NCBI GenBank assembly: GCA_000827265.1
Contig: KN834834.1
Span: forward strand, 62,001-126,000
Length of the DNA stretch: 64,000 nucleotides
Reading direction: 5' to 3'
Source: Collybiopsis luxurians FD-317 M1
Taxonomy: Eukaryota > Basidiomycota > Agaricomycetes > Agaricales > Omphalotaceae
Of this stretch, positions 1-10,419 are shown in pieces. The notes under the pieces are model-generated. The model did not search any database. It was not told where the DNA came from and saw only the letters and a program-made list of their open reading frames with translations. Each line of letters starts with the position of its first letter. The first letter of the stretch is position 1. Made by a program: the position numbers and the translations under genes.

Positions 1-196
1 ATTCGGAGGAAACAAAGATTATTGTTACTATATATTATGTGTGTTCCTGAGTCTATTACTTATATGTAAATCTGAATAGAAAAGGAAAGATTATCATGAA
101 ATTCTAGTGCGACTCGGAAGAGTAGGACATTTATTGGATTAGGTTGTATGGTGCCTTTCCCAAATCCTGATTTGATTGTGATTGAACGTTGGGCTT

Positions 197-600
197 TCCC
201 GGTTGATGGGACATATCTAGAATGAATGCGACACAACAGGTGTATCTACTATTACTAAAAACTGTACCATCTTGGCCGTATCTTGAGGTGTTGCCCGTCA
301 GAATCACTATAACTGATATGCATCTCGGCTGCGGCCCCATCACGGTATTATGCACTAGACCAGACTCGGAGAGAATGTTCTATCCCCACGGTTTAGCCAG
401 CTGCAGTTGTCTTCTAACTCCAAATCGTCCCAAAGCAATGACACTAATCTTGAGCGCTGGCACCTGATTCAAAGTCCTCAGCCCACTGAAACCCTCAGTC
501 GGGCCCGTCGGGCCTGGCCGTTTATAAAGGGCTGGTTTAACAGAGTTAATCAGGTTATTGCATACAGCCATCTGCATGGCATTGCGGACCATTGATGACT
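197..600. repeat. Dispersed repeat R1, copy 1, with TATA-like box
   Basis: A block of about 400 bp ending in a TATA-like TTTATAAA near 520-530. Similar blocks lie at 31,340-31,800 (same place in unit B), 21,995-22,610 and 45,275-45,850, all in the same orientation. Reading frames across it are short and differ between copies, so I do not call a gene. It may be a promoter-bearing repeat or the 3' remnant of a gene. The rest of 1-1,205 holds no convincing gene. Confidence 0.5.
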
Positions 601-696
601 TGAAATCAGTCAAGTTCTACTACTGTATAGTACTCGGAAGCTGGCAATGTTAACAGCTTTGGACATGCCAAAAGTTATTGCATTCGGGTTACTAGC

Positions 697-795
697 AGTA
701 TTGCAATGTATGCTGTACATGCAGCATACTATGCAATAGTACATGTAATGTATGCAAATGTACATGCAATACATGCCATGTATGCATCTGGAAAA
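697..795. repeat. Palindromic TGCATGTAC-rich patch
   Basis: About 100 bp is built from repeated TACATGCA, ATGTATGC and GCATAC words in both orientations, able to form nested hairpins. It has no coding potential. The corresponding part of unit B (about 31,750-32,090) does not contain it, so it is an insertion in A or a loss in B. Confidence 0.6.
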
Positions 796-1205
796 GAGGT
801 CCCAAGAAAATTTTGTCTGGTGCCGGTGTTGTTTCATAATATGTTGAAAATGAAAGTCACTGTCGGCGGCTGATCAAAGCTGGGATGAACAATTGAACCC
901 GGCATAAGCGCCTGCGGTCTAGACCAGCAGGGATGAACATCGACAGCTGATCGAAGGGGTGGATACCAGCTGATGTAAGGGGTATTTGCCTCTAGCACAT
1001 GCACACCTTCTCTGGCGACATTTTATCAAGCCCACTATGCATTGGTGCTCTTAATGTCTACTGTTTTCTTATCTTCGCCAGCGGTTCTCACTTATTGGAT
1101 GAATACGTCATACCAGCCAAACAAGAAAATTGAACAATGAATGAATGGCTAATCACAATATCATACGGACTATATACAAGTCTCCCGTGTTTTGAAATCA
1201 AGCAG

Positions 1206-2498
1206 CTAAGGATCCTCCTGGGTTAGCGGCTTGCCCTTGTCCTCCACGTATGTCACTTGAGTCATCTCTACAATAATGCCATTCACAGCAGCAGAAGTGC
1301 CATTATTCCTGTGTGGAGTACGAATATCTCCAGCTATTGGAATGGTATGTTGTTGTGTGGGTATGACATGGGCAACCATTGTAGAACCTGCGTCGTGCAT
1401 CTTACCGACAACAATTGTGTGCCGGTAAACATAGCATGCCATGATATTGGTGAGCATGACATTTGGCAGGTTTAAAGAAATCTGCTTGGCTGGATTGATT
1501 GGAGCATACATCAAAGAAATTGTTGCAAGATTTGCCAAAACTGTTACCCTAAAACAAGAAAAAAGGAAAAATCTCAAAATTAAATTCAATGCAAATCATT
1601 GAAATGAAACTAAGCCAGGAGAACAAAAAGTGAAATATGAAGAAGGAAGGAAAAACCTACAAATAATATTTCTGACTATCTCGAAACATTGCCCTGGAAA
1701 ATCTCGGCAAATTATTTCCCAAAATGCGCTCCTGCAAGCCGCGAGGCTCAGTCAAGCTATTGGACATCAGCTTGTATGACACTGCTAGAAAGACTACGGT
1801 GTCATGAACAGTAGGAACAATTACTGCTGCGCCGAGGAAAGGCTTGATGGATGTGCTAATGCAATATTGTGTAGGCTCGAGATTACCGCTAACCACTAAA
1901 CCGAAGGGCACAACGAGACATGTTCCTAACACCGCGACCCACAAGAAGGCAAAGAAAACAATGGCATTCTTATGGCTGTGATATACAGCACGAACCCTGA
2001 AGAAAAAGAGCAGGCAGGAACCGGCAACTCCAATTGGGTATAAGCTGTCTATCGCAATACTTGCAATCTTGCAGTTGCCAATTGGGTAAGCTACAATTCT
2101 GTGATCAAGCCCATAACCGCCCGCAGAACATGAGAATAGTACTGACTTGCAAAAATAACCCGACCAAGAAGAAAAGCCAAAGTGCCAACCCTAAGCCTCT
2201 ATTTCAGTCTTTCATCTAAATCCAAAAGTTCTGAAACTTACCTCGAAATAACATAAACTGCAAGAGAAAGCTTGTTTCTGGCCGTGCGGAACAGGTTCCA
2301 ATCGGCTGTAATGTTGGACAAAGCATCCCAGATGAAGATCTAGAACTGGCAATAAAAATACACTCTTGGTTGAAAGTAATAAGGACATGCCCCAACGGCT
2401 GCCACATCTATGTAACTGTTCACTTGAAATGATAAAGCGGTCGATGCAGGTAGGAGCTCAAAAGGAATAGCAGGACTCAGTGTAGTGCCGTTTGACAT
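1206..2498 (-). CDS. TM-1a, uncharacterised multi-pass membrane protein
   Basis: Five exons: 2391-2498, 2242-2339, 2147-2190, 1661-2090 and 1206-1548. They sum to 1,023 nt, or 340 residues plus stop. The start is the first Met of an open first exon and gives the same 36-residue first exon as TM-1b and TM-1d. The protein is largely hydrophobic, with several membrane-spanning segments. Recognisable blocks are LWD/IWD..SN...DW in exon 2, GTLAFLLGRVIF in exon 3, YPIGNC and FRVRAVYH in exon 4, and LMYAPINPA with LPNVMLTNIMACYVYRHT in exon 5, then a short hydrophilic tail. This resembles an uncharacterised seven-helix family common in Agaricomycetes; the ligand and function are unknown. Intron 1 starts GC (GCATGT) instead of GT; the other introns are GT-AG. 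No disabling lesion is visible. It is the intact counterpart of pseudogene TM-1c. Confidence 0.75.
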
Positions 2499-3419
2499 TG
2501 CACGGAATGGCAGGGGGGTTGATCTTTGGTAGGGTATATCTTAAGCTTCATTGTTCTTAAACAGAGTCACTAGCACAGCCGATACTAGTAGTAAACCTTA
2601 GGTGCGAAACTCGCGTGGAAATTGGAATACAGCACTATCTATTTGCCTGTCTATCGCACATATACATACCATTGCCAAGATCATTTCCAGGGCGGCCGGT
2701 GGGACTGAACTTTCATTTTTTAATGCTTGAAAAGGGAATTGACCTATACTCCTCGATCCCGCAAAAATGCCAATTGAGAAAAAATCGGCAAATTTATGTA
2801 AAAAAGGTCACCATTTTCAGGAAAATTCCCAGGCAATAGATCTCAACAATCGCGGCATGGGTTTTTTTTATACAAAACGATTCCTTTTTAATCAAATTTG
2901 CCCTTTGAAAAAGGCTACCATTTTTGGGAGAGAAAGAAATCGGGTGACATTTTAGCTGTGAATTGGGATGTCGCCCGCTCATCGCCTGTTTTGTTTCCCT
3001 GCTGAAAAAAAATTAGCTTTTTCGGAACTTTTTTCACTCGAAAATGTTCATTTTTGCATTTGGGAATTGTAATAATAAGAGTAAACCTTTTCATGGAATT
3101 TTTCAGCTTATTTTACCGTCAGTGACTTGGCCAGTTGGCCTTGCCAAATATGATTCTGATTTCATTTGTGATAGAACTTGGTGTTTTCAAATGAATAGAT
3201 GAAACAATCACTTTCTTGACGTTGTTCCTTACCAGTCCTTAACGTTGTTGAATCCACTAGGATACATTTCAAGTTGTCAGATACCCACGCCACACCTTGA
3301 CTTGATAGATAGATAAATTATACAGAGCGGGGTCCCAGACTTGGCACAGTTGGAAGTAGCGAGAAGGAGGGAGACACAAGTGACGTAGGTACAATACACA
3401 TACATTATCAAATATTTCA
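2499..3419. other. AT-rich spacer with a repeat block
   Basis: No gene is visible. The stretch is duplicated in unit B (33,422-34,330). Around 2,940-3,010 it has a segment (GGGATGTCGCCCGCTCATCG) whose inverted homologue occurs in the otherwise unique region near 48,960-48,995, so it is probably an old dispersed element. Confidence 0.5.
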
Positions 3420-3691
3420 AAGTTCACCCGACTCCTGAGTTCTCCCAGCTACCCCGCCAACTCGTTCGCAATGCCGACATCAGCAATACCGCCCACGGCA
3501 AGCTCAACCGACACGGCTCCCGAGCCGACTACTTAAGAAATCCATACTACATCAAACTCAAAAATCGTCAGCTTTCACTAAACCCGCTGTCAAGTTTGGC
3601 ATGCGGTCCTTCCCCATACCTGAGCCACATCATACATGAACTTCGCTGGCATAGCTACAAGCTTCCAATCAAAGTTAGACCTCTTCAATAA
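3420..3691 (+). other. Short open frame of unknown nature
   Basis: A single frame stays open from about 3,424 to the TAA at 3,689-3,691. It encodes a basic, Asn/Arg/Tyr-rich peptide with the block RNPYYIKLKN. There is no Met start inside the frame, so it would be a downstream exon if real. In unit B an extra T around 34,468-34,471 shifts the frame, which argues that at least that copy is not functional. I do not recognise the family. Confidence 0.2.
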
Positions 3692-3881
3692 CTCAATTGA
3701 TTGCCAGTCTGCTCAAGATGACTAGGTGACAAGATCAGAAATCCGGGAAGCCACCTGTCAACATTCATCACGTAGGGAGCAGACCTCCGCGTTGGACATA
3801 CTTACTTGGTATGCTCAGGTGTCTCAGAATAGGGTATTCACCAAAATCTGGACCTCCTGCGGTCGCGGGATGTAGTAATCA

Positions 3882-4539
3882 TTAGTAGCATTCAACCAGT
3901 GAACTCGCTCCAAGGCGTAGATGTGTTGACCAACCAAAATGGGTTACCCCTGTGAGAGCCATACGATGTTCCGAGTTGTGCACTTGAATCAAGTAGTGCC
4001 GTAGGGTCGGAGCAACTACTTTGTTAGGTCTGTGCTCTTGAGGCTCCGACCAGTCATGCACCAAATATAACCAAGAGTTAGCCATTGTATCTCTCAACAG
4101 GGATTGTCCCGCAACATTGTAAATCTCGCCACAGAGTGCGGAGTTGAGAACATTGTTAGGAAGGCTAACTTTCTCAGGCAGGTTAACCAGGGTGAGATTT
4201 AGATCCAGGAGCCAGCAGGGTAAGACCGCCGTTCGCCATAATCCATTTGCACATTGACTAGCTATGCCAAGTATGCATAGCTGTCCTTGGGACAGCCACG
4301 AAGGCAATCTAGGTAAGTACCTCAGCGCCAAGATAACACGGCGATCTTCAATGGATTATGGGAGGCAGACCGGTTTCCGAGAAGAGAGGGGACACGACTA
4401 GTAGAACAATTGCTTTGCACACAACAGGCGATGAAGAAACTTGGCGCCGGACCTGTTGGAGCAAGGAGAGAGCGTGAAAATCCACATCAGGGATAAAATC
4501 TACACCATTGGTCAGGTTGATGTCCTTCAGAGTGGGCAC
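3882..4539 (-). CDS. Candidate hypothetical protein, F-box/LRR-like flavour
   Basis: Two open stretches on this strand (4,348-4,539 and 3,882-4,331) contain leucine-rich blocks such as PTLKDINLTN and ALRYLPRLPSWL, reminiscent of the irregular leucine repeats of fungal F-box proteins. No F-box itself is visible, and I cannot establish the exon joins or the start. The unit B copy (34,797-35,490) has a 1-bp deletion near 35,030 that splits the lower stretch into two frames. This may be a decayed gene in both units; the assignment is weak. Confidence 0.25.
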
Positions 4540-4639
4540 GACCTGTCGCCAGTTTCGCTGCGGTTGCGGCTACTCATCCCCTTGGCCAATGAAAGGTCGG
4601 CCGCTGAATTCACGTTGAAGGGGTTTCAACTATATCTTC

Positions 4640-4800
4640 GACGTATGTTCCGATCAATTCTGCCCAGCAGATTTCTTTGAATTATGCCGAATGTAATGCT
4701 ATGTTTATCGGCACACAGTTCCGGTTAGCGGACTGCGCGATCCACATCTTGGACGCGCACATCATCCCGATACAGCAATATAAAAACCCACCGGCTGCGG
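4640..4800 (+). pseudogene. TM-1e, relic of a TM-1 last exon
   Basis: The bases align well with exon 5 of TM-1a: a degraded form of TATGCTCCAATCAATCC, then CAGATTTCTTTGAA, then the PNVML block, then TATGTTTATCGGCACACAG, which corresponds to YVYRHT. A 20-bp piece encoding TNIMAC is missing between two ATGC words, which shifts the frame. The relic lies on the strand opposite to TM-1a. The same relic is present in unit B near 35,555-35,715, so it predates the duplication. It shows that TM-1 genes have been copied and broken repeatedly here. Confidence 0.7.
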
Positions 4801-5167
4801 ATGCTTTCACTCCAAGACTAGCCAAGCAAAAAAGGAACACTTGTGATAATGAGGCGGATCCAATCTCACCATTCAGGCAATTCCTCGAGCAGAGCAGAGT
4901 CATCAAGTCATGTATACAAAGAAACCGTCAAGTCGGATACTTAATTTAATTATGCAATGCAACGAGAAACTAGGGAAAAGGAAAAAAAAAACCAACAAAT
5001 ATAGATATACGCAATGAACAACGACGACAAAGTACCAATACAATGAACCAATCCACTAATGCCTCAATACAATGGTCGACATATCTCGCCAAAAAAGTAT
5101 CCATCCAACCATTCCCTCCCTTACCCCCTACCTAATAGCTAATGCCCGTGTACGCAATAAAGTTCAT

Positions 5168-6469
5168 AGTACATCCCTTCGAAGCACTTACCACTAACAC
5201 TAAACGACCCGACCCGACCCGAAACGACCCATGAACCGAGCATGACCATCGAACCCATCCAGCCACCCACCTACGACCCCCCACCCGCCTCAGACAGACA
5301 AAACTAAACTGACTCCTACTCCCACTGACTAGACCTCCTCCTGAATCCCTGACCGTGTGTTCAACTTTGACTCGCACTGGTACTACCCCCCAGCCCTCCC
5401 TGTACCTGGCCCTCGACTTTGACCTTGTCGTCCCTGTCCCTGTCCCACCACCTCATACTTCAACTCCTCAACCTGAGAAATATCGGACATCGATCCAGAC
5501 ACCGAACGAACATCGTATTCCGATCCTACAACGGGCATTCTGCGGGGCAAAGTAGGCTCAACCACGGGAGAATTTGACACGGACGCAAATGGCGTAGTCT
5601 AGAGGCGATTGCACTGCAACTTTCAAAGTTCATCATGAGGATACTCGTACTTGGGATACCTTGTTGCATGTCCCTCTGCGACTCCACCGCTCAGTACAGC
5701 AAACGGGTACAAGAACCTTTCCGGGTCAGGGTCAATGTAGCCACTGTAAAACAACAGCTGAGGGTCCTGGATGCTTGTGCTGTCCTTCTGGTTTCTTGAA
5801 AACGGCTGCGTTTCATCAGGGCTGATCTCCGCACCAGAACCAGAACCCAACGCTGACGCTGACGCAACAGAGACACACTTGTCTGACCACCTACAAAGTC
5901 TTGACCAGGTGCAGCAGACGTTATCATCATCGCAGACACAGATAACCTGCTTTGCGGCTGCAATCTCGATCCCGAACCTGGGCCCAATCCCGATCCCAAA
6001 CCTGAGCCCAATCCCGACCCCGACTGCGCTAGAGACTGAGACTCAGATACGTCAATTAGGTCCTGAATCTACTCCCGCATGAAATATCCCATTGCAGAGG
6101 GCAACGAGCACCCTCGGAACCAACACTCAGTACGAGAACCAAACCAGCACCAGCACCAGAATCGGTAGTGGAACCACGACTGGACCTAACACCAGTCCTC
6201 GACTCCTACACCAGCACCGTCATCCCCGCCATCGTCGTTGGCCAACTCAACCCCACAAACTCTCCACCTAACCGTTCCCGCTCTCGCCCTCCCTCAGAAG
6301 ACTCGGGATACTCAAGCTCCAAAGAAAGCACATCCGATACGGCCTCGGAAGGTATCAGTGAAGCTCTCACACTCATCCCAGAAGACGTCGACAAAACGTA
6401 ATCCAGCAGCTCCACATTATCCTCTATAGGAGACCGGATAGGACAGAGACGGGTCCTCATCGAAGTACA
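5168..6469. other. Pro/Ser/Glu-rich low-complexity segment, absent from unit B
   Basis: Open frames on both strands encode proline-, serine- and acid-rich low-complexity peptides (for example repeats of PEPEP, PNLGPIPIPNL, and DTASEG on the plus strand). None has a clear start, a recognisable domain or a consistent exon structure. It could be the disordered C-terminal part of the minus-strand gene whose other pieces lie at 6,500-7,970. Unit C keeps a decayed version (53,160-54,350). Unit B has lost exactly this interval between two copies of AGTACA. Confidence 0.4.
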
Positions 6470-6499
6470 GCGGCCGCGAACGTATTGCTCGACGTCGGC

Positions 6500-7970
6500 G
6501 TAGCGAGGTTACTCAGATTGTCAAATGGGGATAAAGACGAAAGTCTATTATCAATGTTCGCATTCGAGTTGTTGCCTGTATTCGGATTCGGGTTCGATTT
6601 GGGTTGGGAGCCTGAGCTTGGGTTAGGGAGGTTCGGGTAGTAAAGATACGTGATAGAGGTCGCCGGGGCAGACGAGGAGGTTTCATTTCCGTCTCAATAT
6701 CCATTTCTGTCTCTGTGTCGGTGAGAATAGCAGTTGCGATCAGACAGTAGGGTGTTGATTGAGCTGAGCAGTCGCAGAGGAGGGCGAAGTGGAGCGGGTT
6801 ATAGTAGACTAAGAAGCAGTCATTATCAACACATCGTAACTTGAAATCAGGTCCCACTCACATTGGCATTATTCCCCTTCTTTCTCCTCGTTGTAACAGA
6901 CTCGACCCCATAGCGTCACTGCAGCACCGCACACTGCCATCATCAACATTGGCCATGACAGACGACAACGACGAAGCGTCGGCATCCACAGCCGGGAGAA
7001 CCATCCTAGCCAAACCCAGGCTATTCAAGGTCTCCATTCAAAGTCCTGTCCAACGACCGGGTGTAAACTGTTCAAAGTAAAATCACCACTGCGGCCATGT
7101 TCGACCGTGGAAGCCGTAGATACCGGAAGCTACTTGTCCTCAACTTTTGGGGTGCTGTGGGAGCCGCATCCGAACTGCAAAAAGAAAGAGTTACTGGCCG
7201 TACTTTTTGAGCTGTGAAGGAGAAAGGAGACCAAAAAGTTGTAATGAAAACAATATGGGCGTAATGGTAGATGAGATTAATAGAGTTCGTGTCATCCGTC
7301 ATAAGTTGCAAGGTAGATAGGTATGTATGAGGAAGGAATGACCAGTAGTACGGTGCAGGCATTTCATGGGCGAGAACCGCCGATGAATTTAGGGAAACAG
7401 TGGAGGTTAAGGACGCGGGTACATATAGTAGTGAGGCAAGGGAAAGGGTGTATGGAGTGAAGCCGAATGAAAGATCGAAGAATAGGGATATGTACGCACC
7501 TCTTTAAACGCAAACACAACTGCAACAGTGTCTGCAACAGCTATAATGGATACGACAGCCGCTCGTTTGATCCAAAAGAATTCTGATAGTCTTATACGCT
7601 CAATAACCGCTGAAAGCTGACCCAGGTTTATTAGCAAATGAGATTTTGTGGAACGTGTAAGGAAGAACATACGCGTTACATTGATTGGAATGGAAGAGCA
7701 GGGTGGGTGAAAAGATACAATGATGAACTGGTTGTAATCAGACTAATACTAAGTCAGAGAATCTCTGGCCTACTTACTACATTCTGCATCCTGATTCTCT
7801 GATCAACTAGGTATGCTTGACCGAAGACAAAACCAAGAAATTTGTATAGTCTGTTCCCCGATCGTGGTGGAAGGGAGAAGAGGATGTCCGATCCCGTGGT
7901 AGACCGGTCCGTCGCCCCGCTCCTCTCGGCAAAAATCCGGCAAGCGACTCCGCCACACTTCAAGTTGCAG
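6500..7970 (-). pseudogene. Decayed multi-exon gene, possible membrane protein (unit A copy)
   Basis: Minus-strand pieces include a hydrophobic stretch at about 7,500-7,560 (AAVVSIIAVADTVAVVFAF, probably one membrane span), followed by a plausible donor at 7,489-7,490, and a Ser/Asn/Pro-rich tail near 6,513-6,857. Relative to unit B, ten bases are missing near 6,680, which shifts the tail out of frame. Unit C carries about 720 bp of extra sequence between these pieces, with further membrane-like coding (54,733-55,077), suggesting that units A and B have lost internal exons. I do not recognise the family. Exon assignments here are inference from comparing the three copies. Confidence 0.35.
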
Positions 7971-8352
7971 GATGGCTTCCGATAAGCTTCGGACCACTAT
8001 ATTTTCACGAAATCTTAATTCGATCTCTACAAAACTTCATCATGTTTGCTTTCCTCGAACTGTATGCTCCGAGTTAGATATTTGATTATCTTCCCGCTAA
8101 GATTTGCCATTCTGTTAGTGCTTGAGCGACTGAAAGGGGTCTTAACAACAACAGTATTGATTTCACAAAAAAAGCGAATCGAATGTTTCGGTTATAATTT
8201 ACAGTTAGTATACACGGCAACATCTTTAATCTTCCTGACACATGTTGTCAATTGCGTCTGGAGCAGAAAGAAACTTGTCATCCCCTGCTAAATAATTGCA
8301 GATCTATCGGTCAAAGGCTCACCTTTCATTCCGCACCCTATTGCTGAGCTAC

Positions 8353-8620
8353 TCAAGTGGCACAGGTAAGGCCTCCGTTTCCATTGACACAAGCTGCAAT
8401 TCCGCATGTAAGTAAACTGTAACAACCCTTCTAGACGAAATAGAAACTAACCTCCGTTGATAACATTCCCGTCTTGATAAAATGCACAAGAGTCGCCAAA
8501 CTGGTGCTGGCAGTTGTTTGGGCAACGACAGGCACTGTCGGGGTCAGGAGCAATAGCACCGACGCCGATAGCCGCGACGAGTAAGGCAGAGACGGTAGAG
8601 ATGAGAGTGAAGAACTTCAT
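8353..8620 (-). CDS. SSP-1, small secreted cysteine-rich protein (QHQF-type)
   Basis: Two exons (8452-8620 and 8353-8393) encode 69 residues. An N-terminal signal peptide (MKFFTLISTVSALLVAAIG) is followed by a mature part of about 45 residues with six cysteines spaced C-X1-C-X3-C-X7-C-X12-C-X8-C, consistent with three disulphides. The protein ends in Cys-Ala-Thr. The intron is GT-AG, lies just before cysteine 5 and sits at the same position in every family member. A TATA-like GGTATAAAAG lies about 75 bp upstream of the ATG, on the minus strand near 8,694-8,703. Secretion is inferred from the signal peptide; function is unknown. Effector, antimicrobial or signalling roles all fit such a peptide. 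Closest relatives in the window are SSP-4, 5, 6 and 8. Confidence 0.85.
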
Positions 8621-8789
8621 GGTGTTCGATGGATATGAGTGTGAGTTGTAAACTGTGAGGTTTGAGATGAAGTTTGAGGCAAATTTCTACGTGCTTTTAT
8701 ACCGTTTTCCACTGACCCACCCAAACCGAAATCTGAATTCCCTTTTCTCGATGTACTCTCCTTACCTTGGGCTGACGTCGCATACTCTG

Positions 8790-9375
8790 TAGACGTGGAG
8801 TCTCTACTCAAGCAGGATACATTGGATTGCAATAGCTGGAGTAACCGACCATTCTTCTTACCGACGAAATGCAGTGGTCTTTTCAGAATCTGTCGAGGTG
8901 GAGCGTTAATGAGGCAGTCCGGCGTTTCGAAACTATGTAAGCGCATAGTATCAATCCTCGATTACTCGCTCCTATTTGGTACATGTAGGTATGTTGTACT
9001 CCGCCATACCCGACAATCTCAATGTTTCCGAATGTGATAGAGTACATTCCAAGCTCCGCAACTACAGCAGAGGTTGCATAGGCGGTAAGAAATTATCATT
9101 GATTTTCGAATACTTCAAATAGTCCCCGACTGTGGAGCACCACCGCCACTAAGAATAGAAATCCCTTTCCGAGTGGAAATAAAGACTTATTTGATGCGTA
9201 AGGCGCGCAGAATCGAAAGGCGATCTCGGTCGATTCCATCTGGACTTTGCTGCATACGCTCTTCAGTCACAAATGGATTGCAAAGTATAAAGTGCTCCAA
9301 AGCTATATTGTTATATTGCTCAAAGACCATATCCGTGACCCTGTTTCGTAGCTCTGTAGCCAATTTGGAGCTCAA
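8790..9375. repeat. SSP-unit upstream block with conserved R2 segment (copy 1)
   Basis: The interval upstream of SSP-1 recurs upstream of the other QHQF-type genes. Its distal part (R2, about 9,173-9,379) keeps open frames on both strands of about 62-68 residues in all five copies (also near 19,313, 43,097, 58,850 and 63,300). Neither frame resembles a known protein, and conservation may simply reflect recent duplication. I treat it as non-coding flank or a relic. Confidence 0.4.
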
Positions 9376-10015
9376 CTAAATAACTTGTGAGGTGAAATAT
9401 CAGTTGAGGTAGACCGCCATGCTCTCTTGCAAAATATAAACAGACGGTGAGCATTGCGTCCTTCGTGCCTGCTAGGGTAGCACTTGACATTAAGTATGAC
9501 TAGTTCAATTCTGAGGAAGTTAGTAGCTAATTAATCATTATCCTCACAACAATAATGGAGGCGGAGATGCCCTTGAAGAAAAATCTCTCGTTAGTTTTGA
9601 ATAGCTTGGGTACCATTGTCGCTTCCTCGATCTCGAAATGAAATGAACTTTCCCTGCGAACCGGTCGATAATCCTACCGTTACGTTCAGCTCCGTGTATA
9701 ATACTGTACTTTAAGTTGATAGTGAGTATTCCTAAAAATTCGATGCGGCTCCGAGATTTCACGTCTCGTTATGCAGCGAGCAATTTGGAGCGAATCGCCG
9801 TCTCTTTCACTCATACTGTTCAGCACCCAGTTCAATAAAAAGGTAACATTGCTGCTTTCAAATAACTACAAGGACACAGCCTATAGAATACGAGAACCAG
9901 CGAAACAAAAAGCTAGTAAATTCAGAGAATAAGTCCAATGAAAGGTCGAGATAAAAGGTACACACTGCTCAGTCTGTTATGACTGTCTAAAGGATTGAGG
10001 ATAATCATGAACTGT

Positions 10016-10277
10016 TTAAGTGGCACAGGTCAATCCTCCATTCCCATTGATGCAAGCTGTAAGAGAACGATATGAGTCTCTCAGCATCACCAATATAGTG
10101 TTTCAAAAAATGCTTACCTCCTTGAATGGTGTTCCCATTGTCCTTGAACTTGCATGAGTCCCCAAACTTGTGAGAGCAATTATTCGGGCAACGACAAGCG
10201 CTGTCGGCGTCGGGCGCAACGGCACCAACTCCGATGGCAGCAGCAACGATGATAGAGATGATAGCAAAGAATTTCAT
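10016..10277 (-). CDS. SSP-2, small secreted cysteine-rich protein (SHKF-type)
   Basis: Two exons (10118-10277 and 10016-10056) encode 66 residues. There is a signal peptide (MKFFAIISIIVAAAIGVGA), then six cysteines with the same spacing as SSP-1 (CRCPNNC, GDSC, GAC, LTC) and the same Cys-Ala-Thr end. The phase-1 intron lies before cysteine 5. The mature part has Lys in place of several QHQF-type residues (SHKF, KFKDNGN), making it more basic. The promoter holds a TATA box, a shared 18-bp box and a perfect odd-centred palindrome (see the regulatory entry). It is nearly identical to SSP-3, from which it is separated by about 3.1 kb of matching flank, so the pair is a recent tandem duplication. 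Function unknown. Confidence 0.85.
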
Positions 10278-10344
10278 TGCGAGAAGAAAGTTTAGAAGTG
10301 TATTTCGAGTGTGGTAGATGGGAGGAGAACTGAGCATTCGAGAG

Positions 10345-10411
10345 GCTTATATACTATTTTAAGTGCATATAATCTGTTAATGGTATGTTCGTTCCATTTC
10401 GGAATCCGAAA
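10345..10411 (-). promoter_or_regulatory. SSP-2 promoter: TATA box, AACAGATTATATGCACTT box, palindrome
   Basis: Read on the minus strand towards the gene, the palindrome TTTCGGAATCCGAAA (10397-10411, about 120 bp from the ATG) comes first. It is followed by AACAGATTATATGCACTT (about 10,360-10,377) and the TATA box TATATAAG (about 70 bp from the ATG). The same order and spacing occur at SSP-3 and SSP-7. The last two elements also precede the truncated relics at 17,850 and 61,843. A palindrome of this form suits a dimeric zinc-cluster regulator, but that is inference. Confidence 0.55.
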
Positions 10412-10419
10412 TCCTCTCC

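Noticed and set aside
4682..4906. Minus-strand frame opposite TM-1e as a gene
   Set aside because: The homology to TM-1 exon 5 is on the plus strand; the minus frame is a shadow.
5132..6082. Pro/Gly/Arg-rich frames as independent genes
   Set aside because: Overlapping frames on both strands come from low-complexity DNA, with no consistent start, intron or conservation across unit C.
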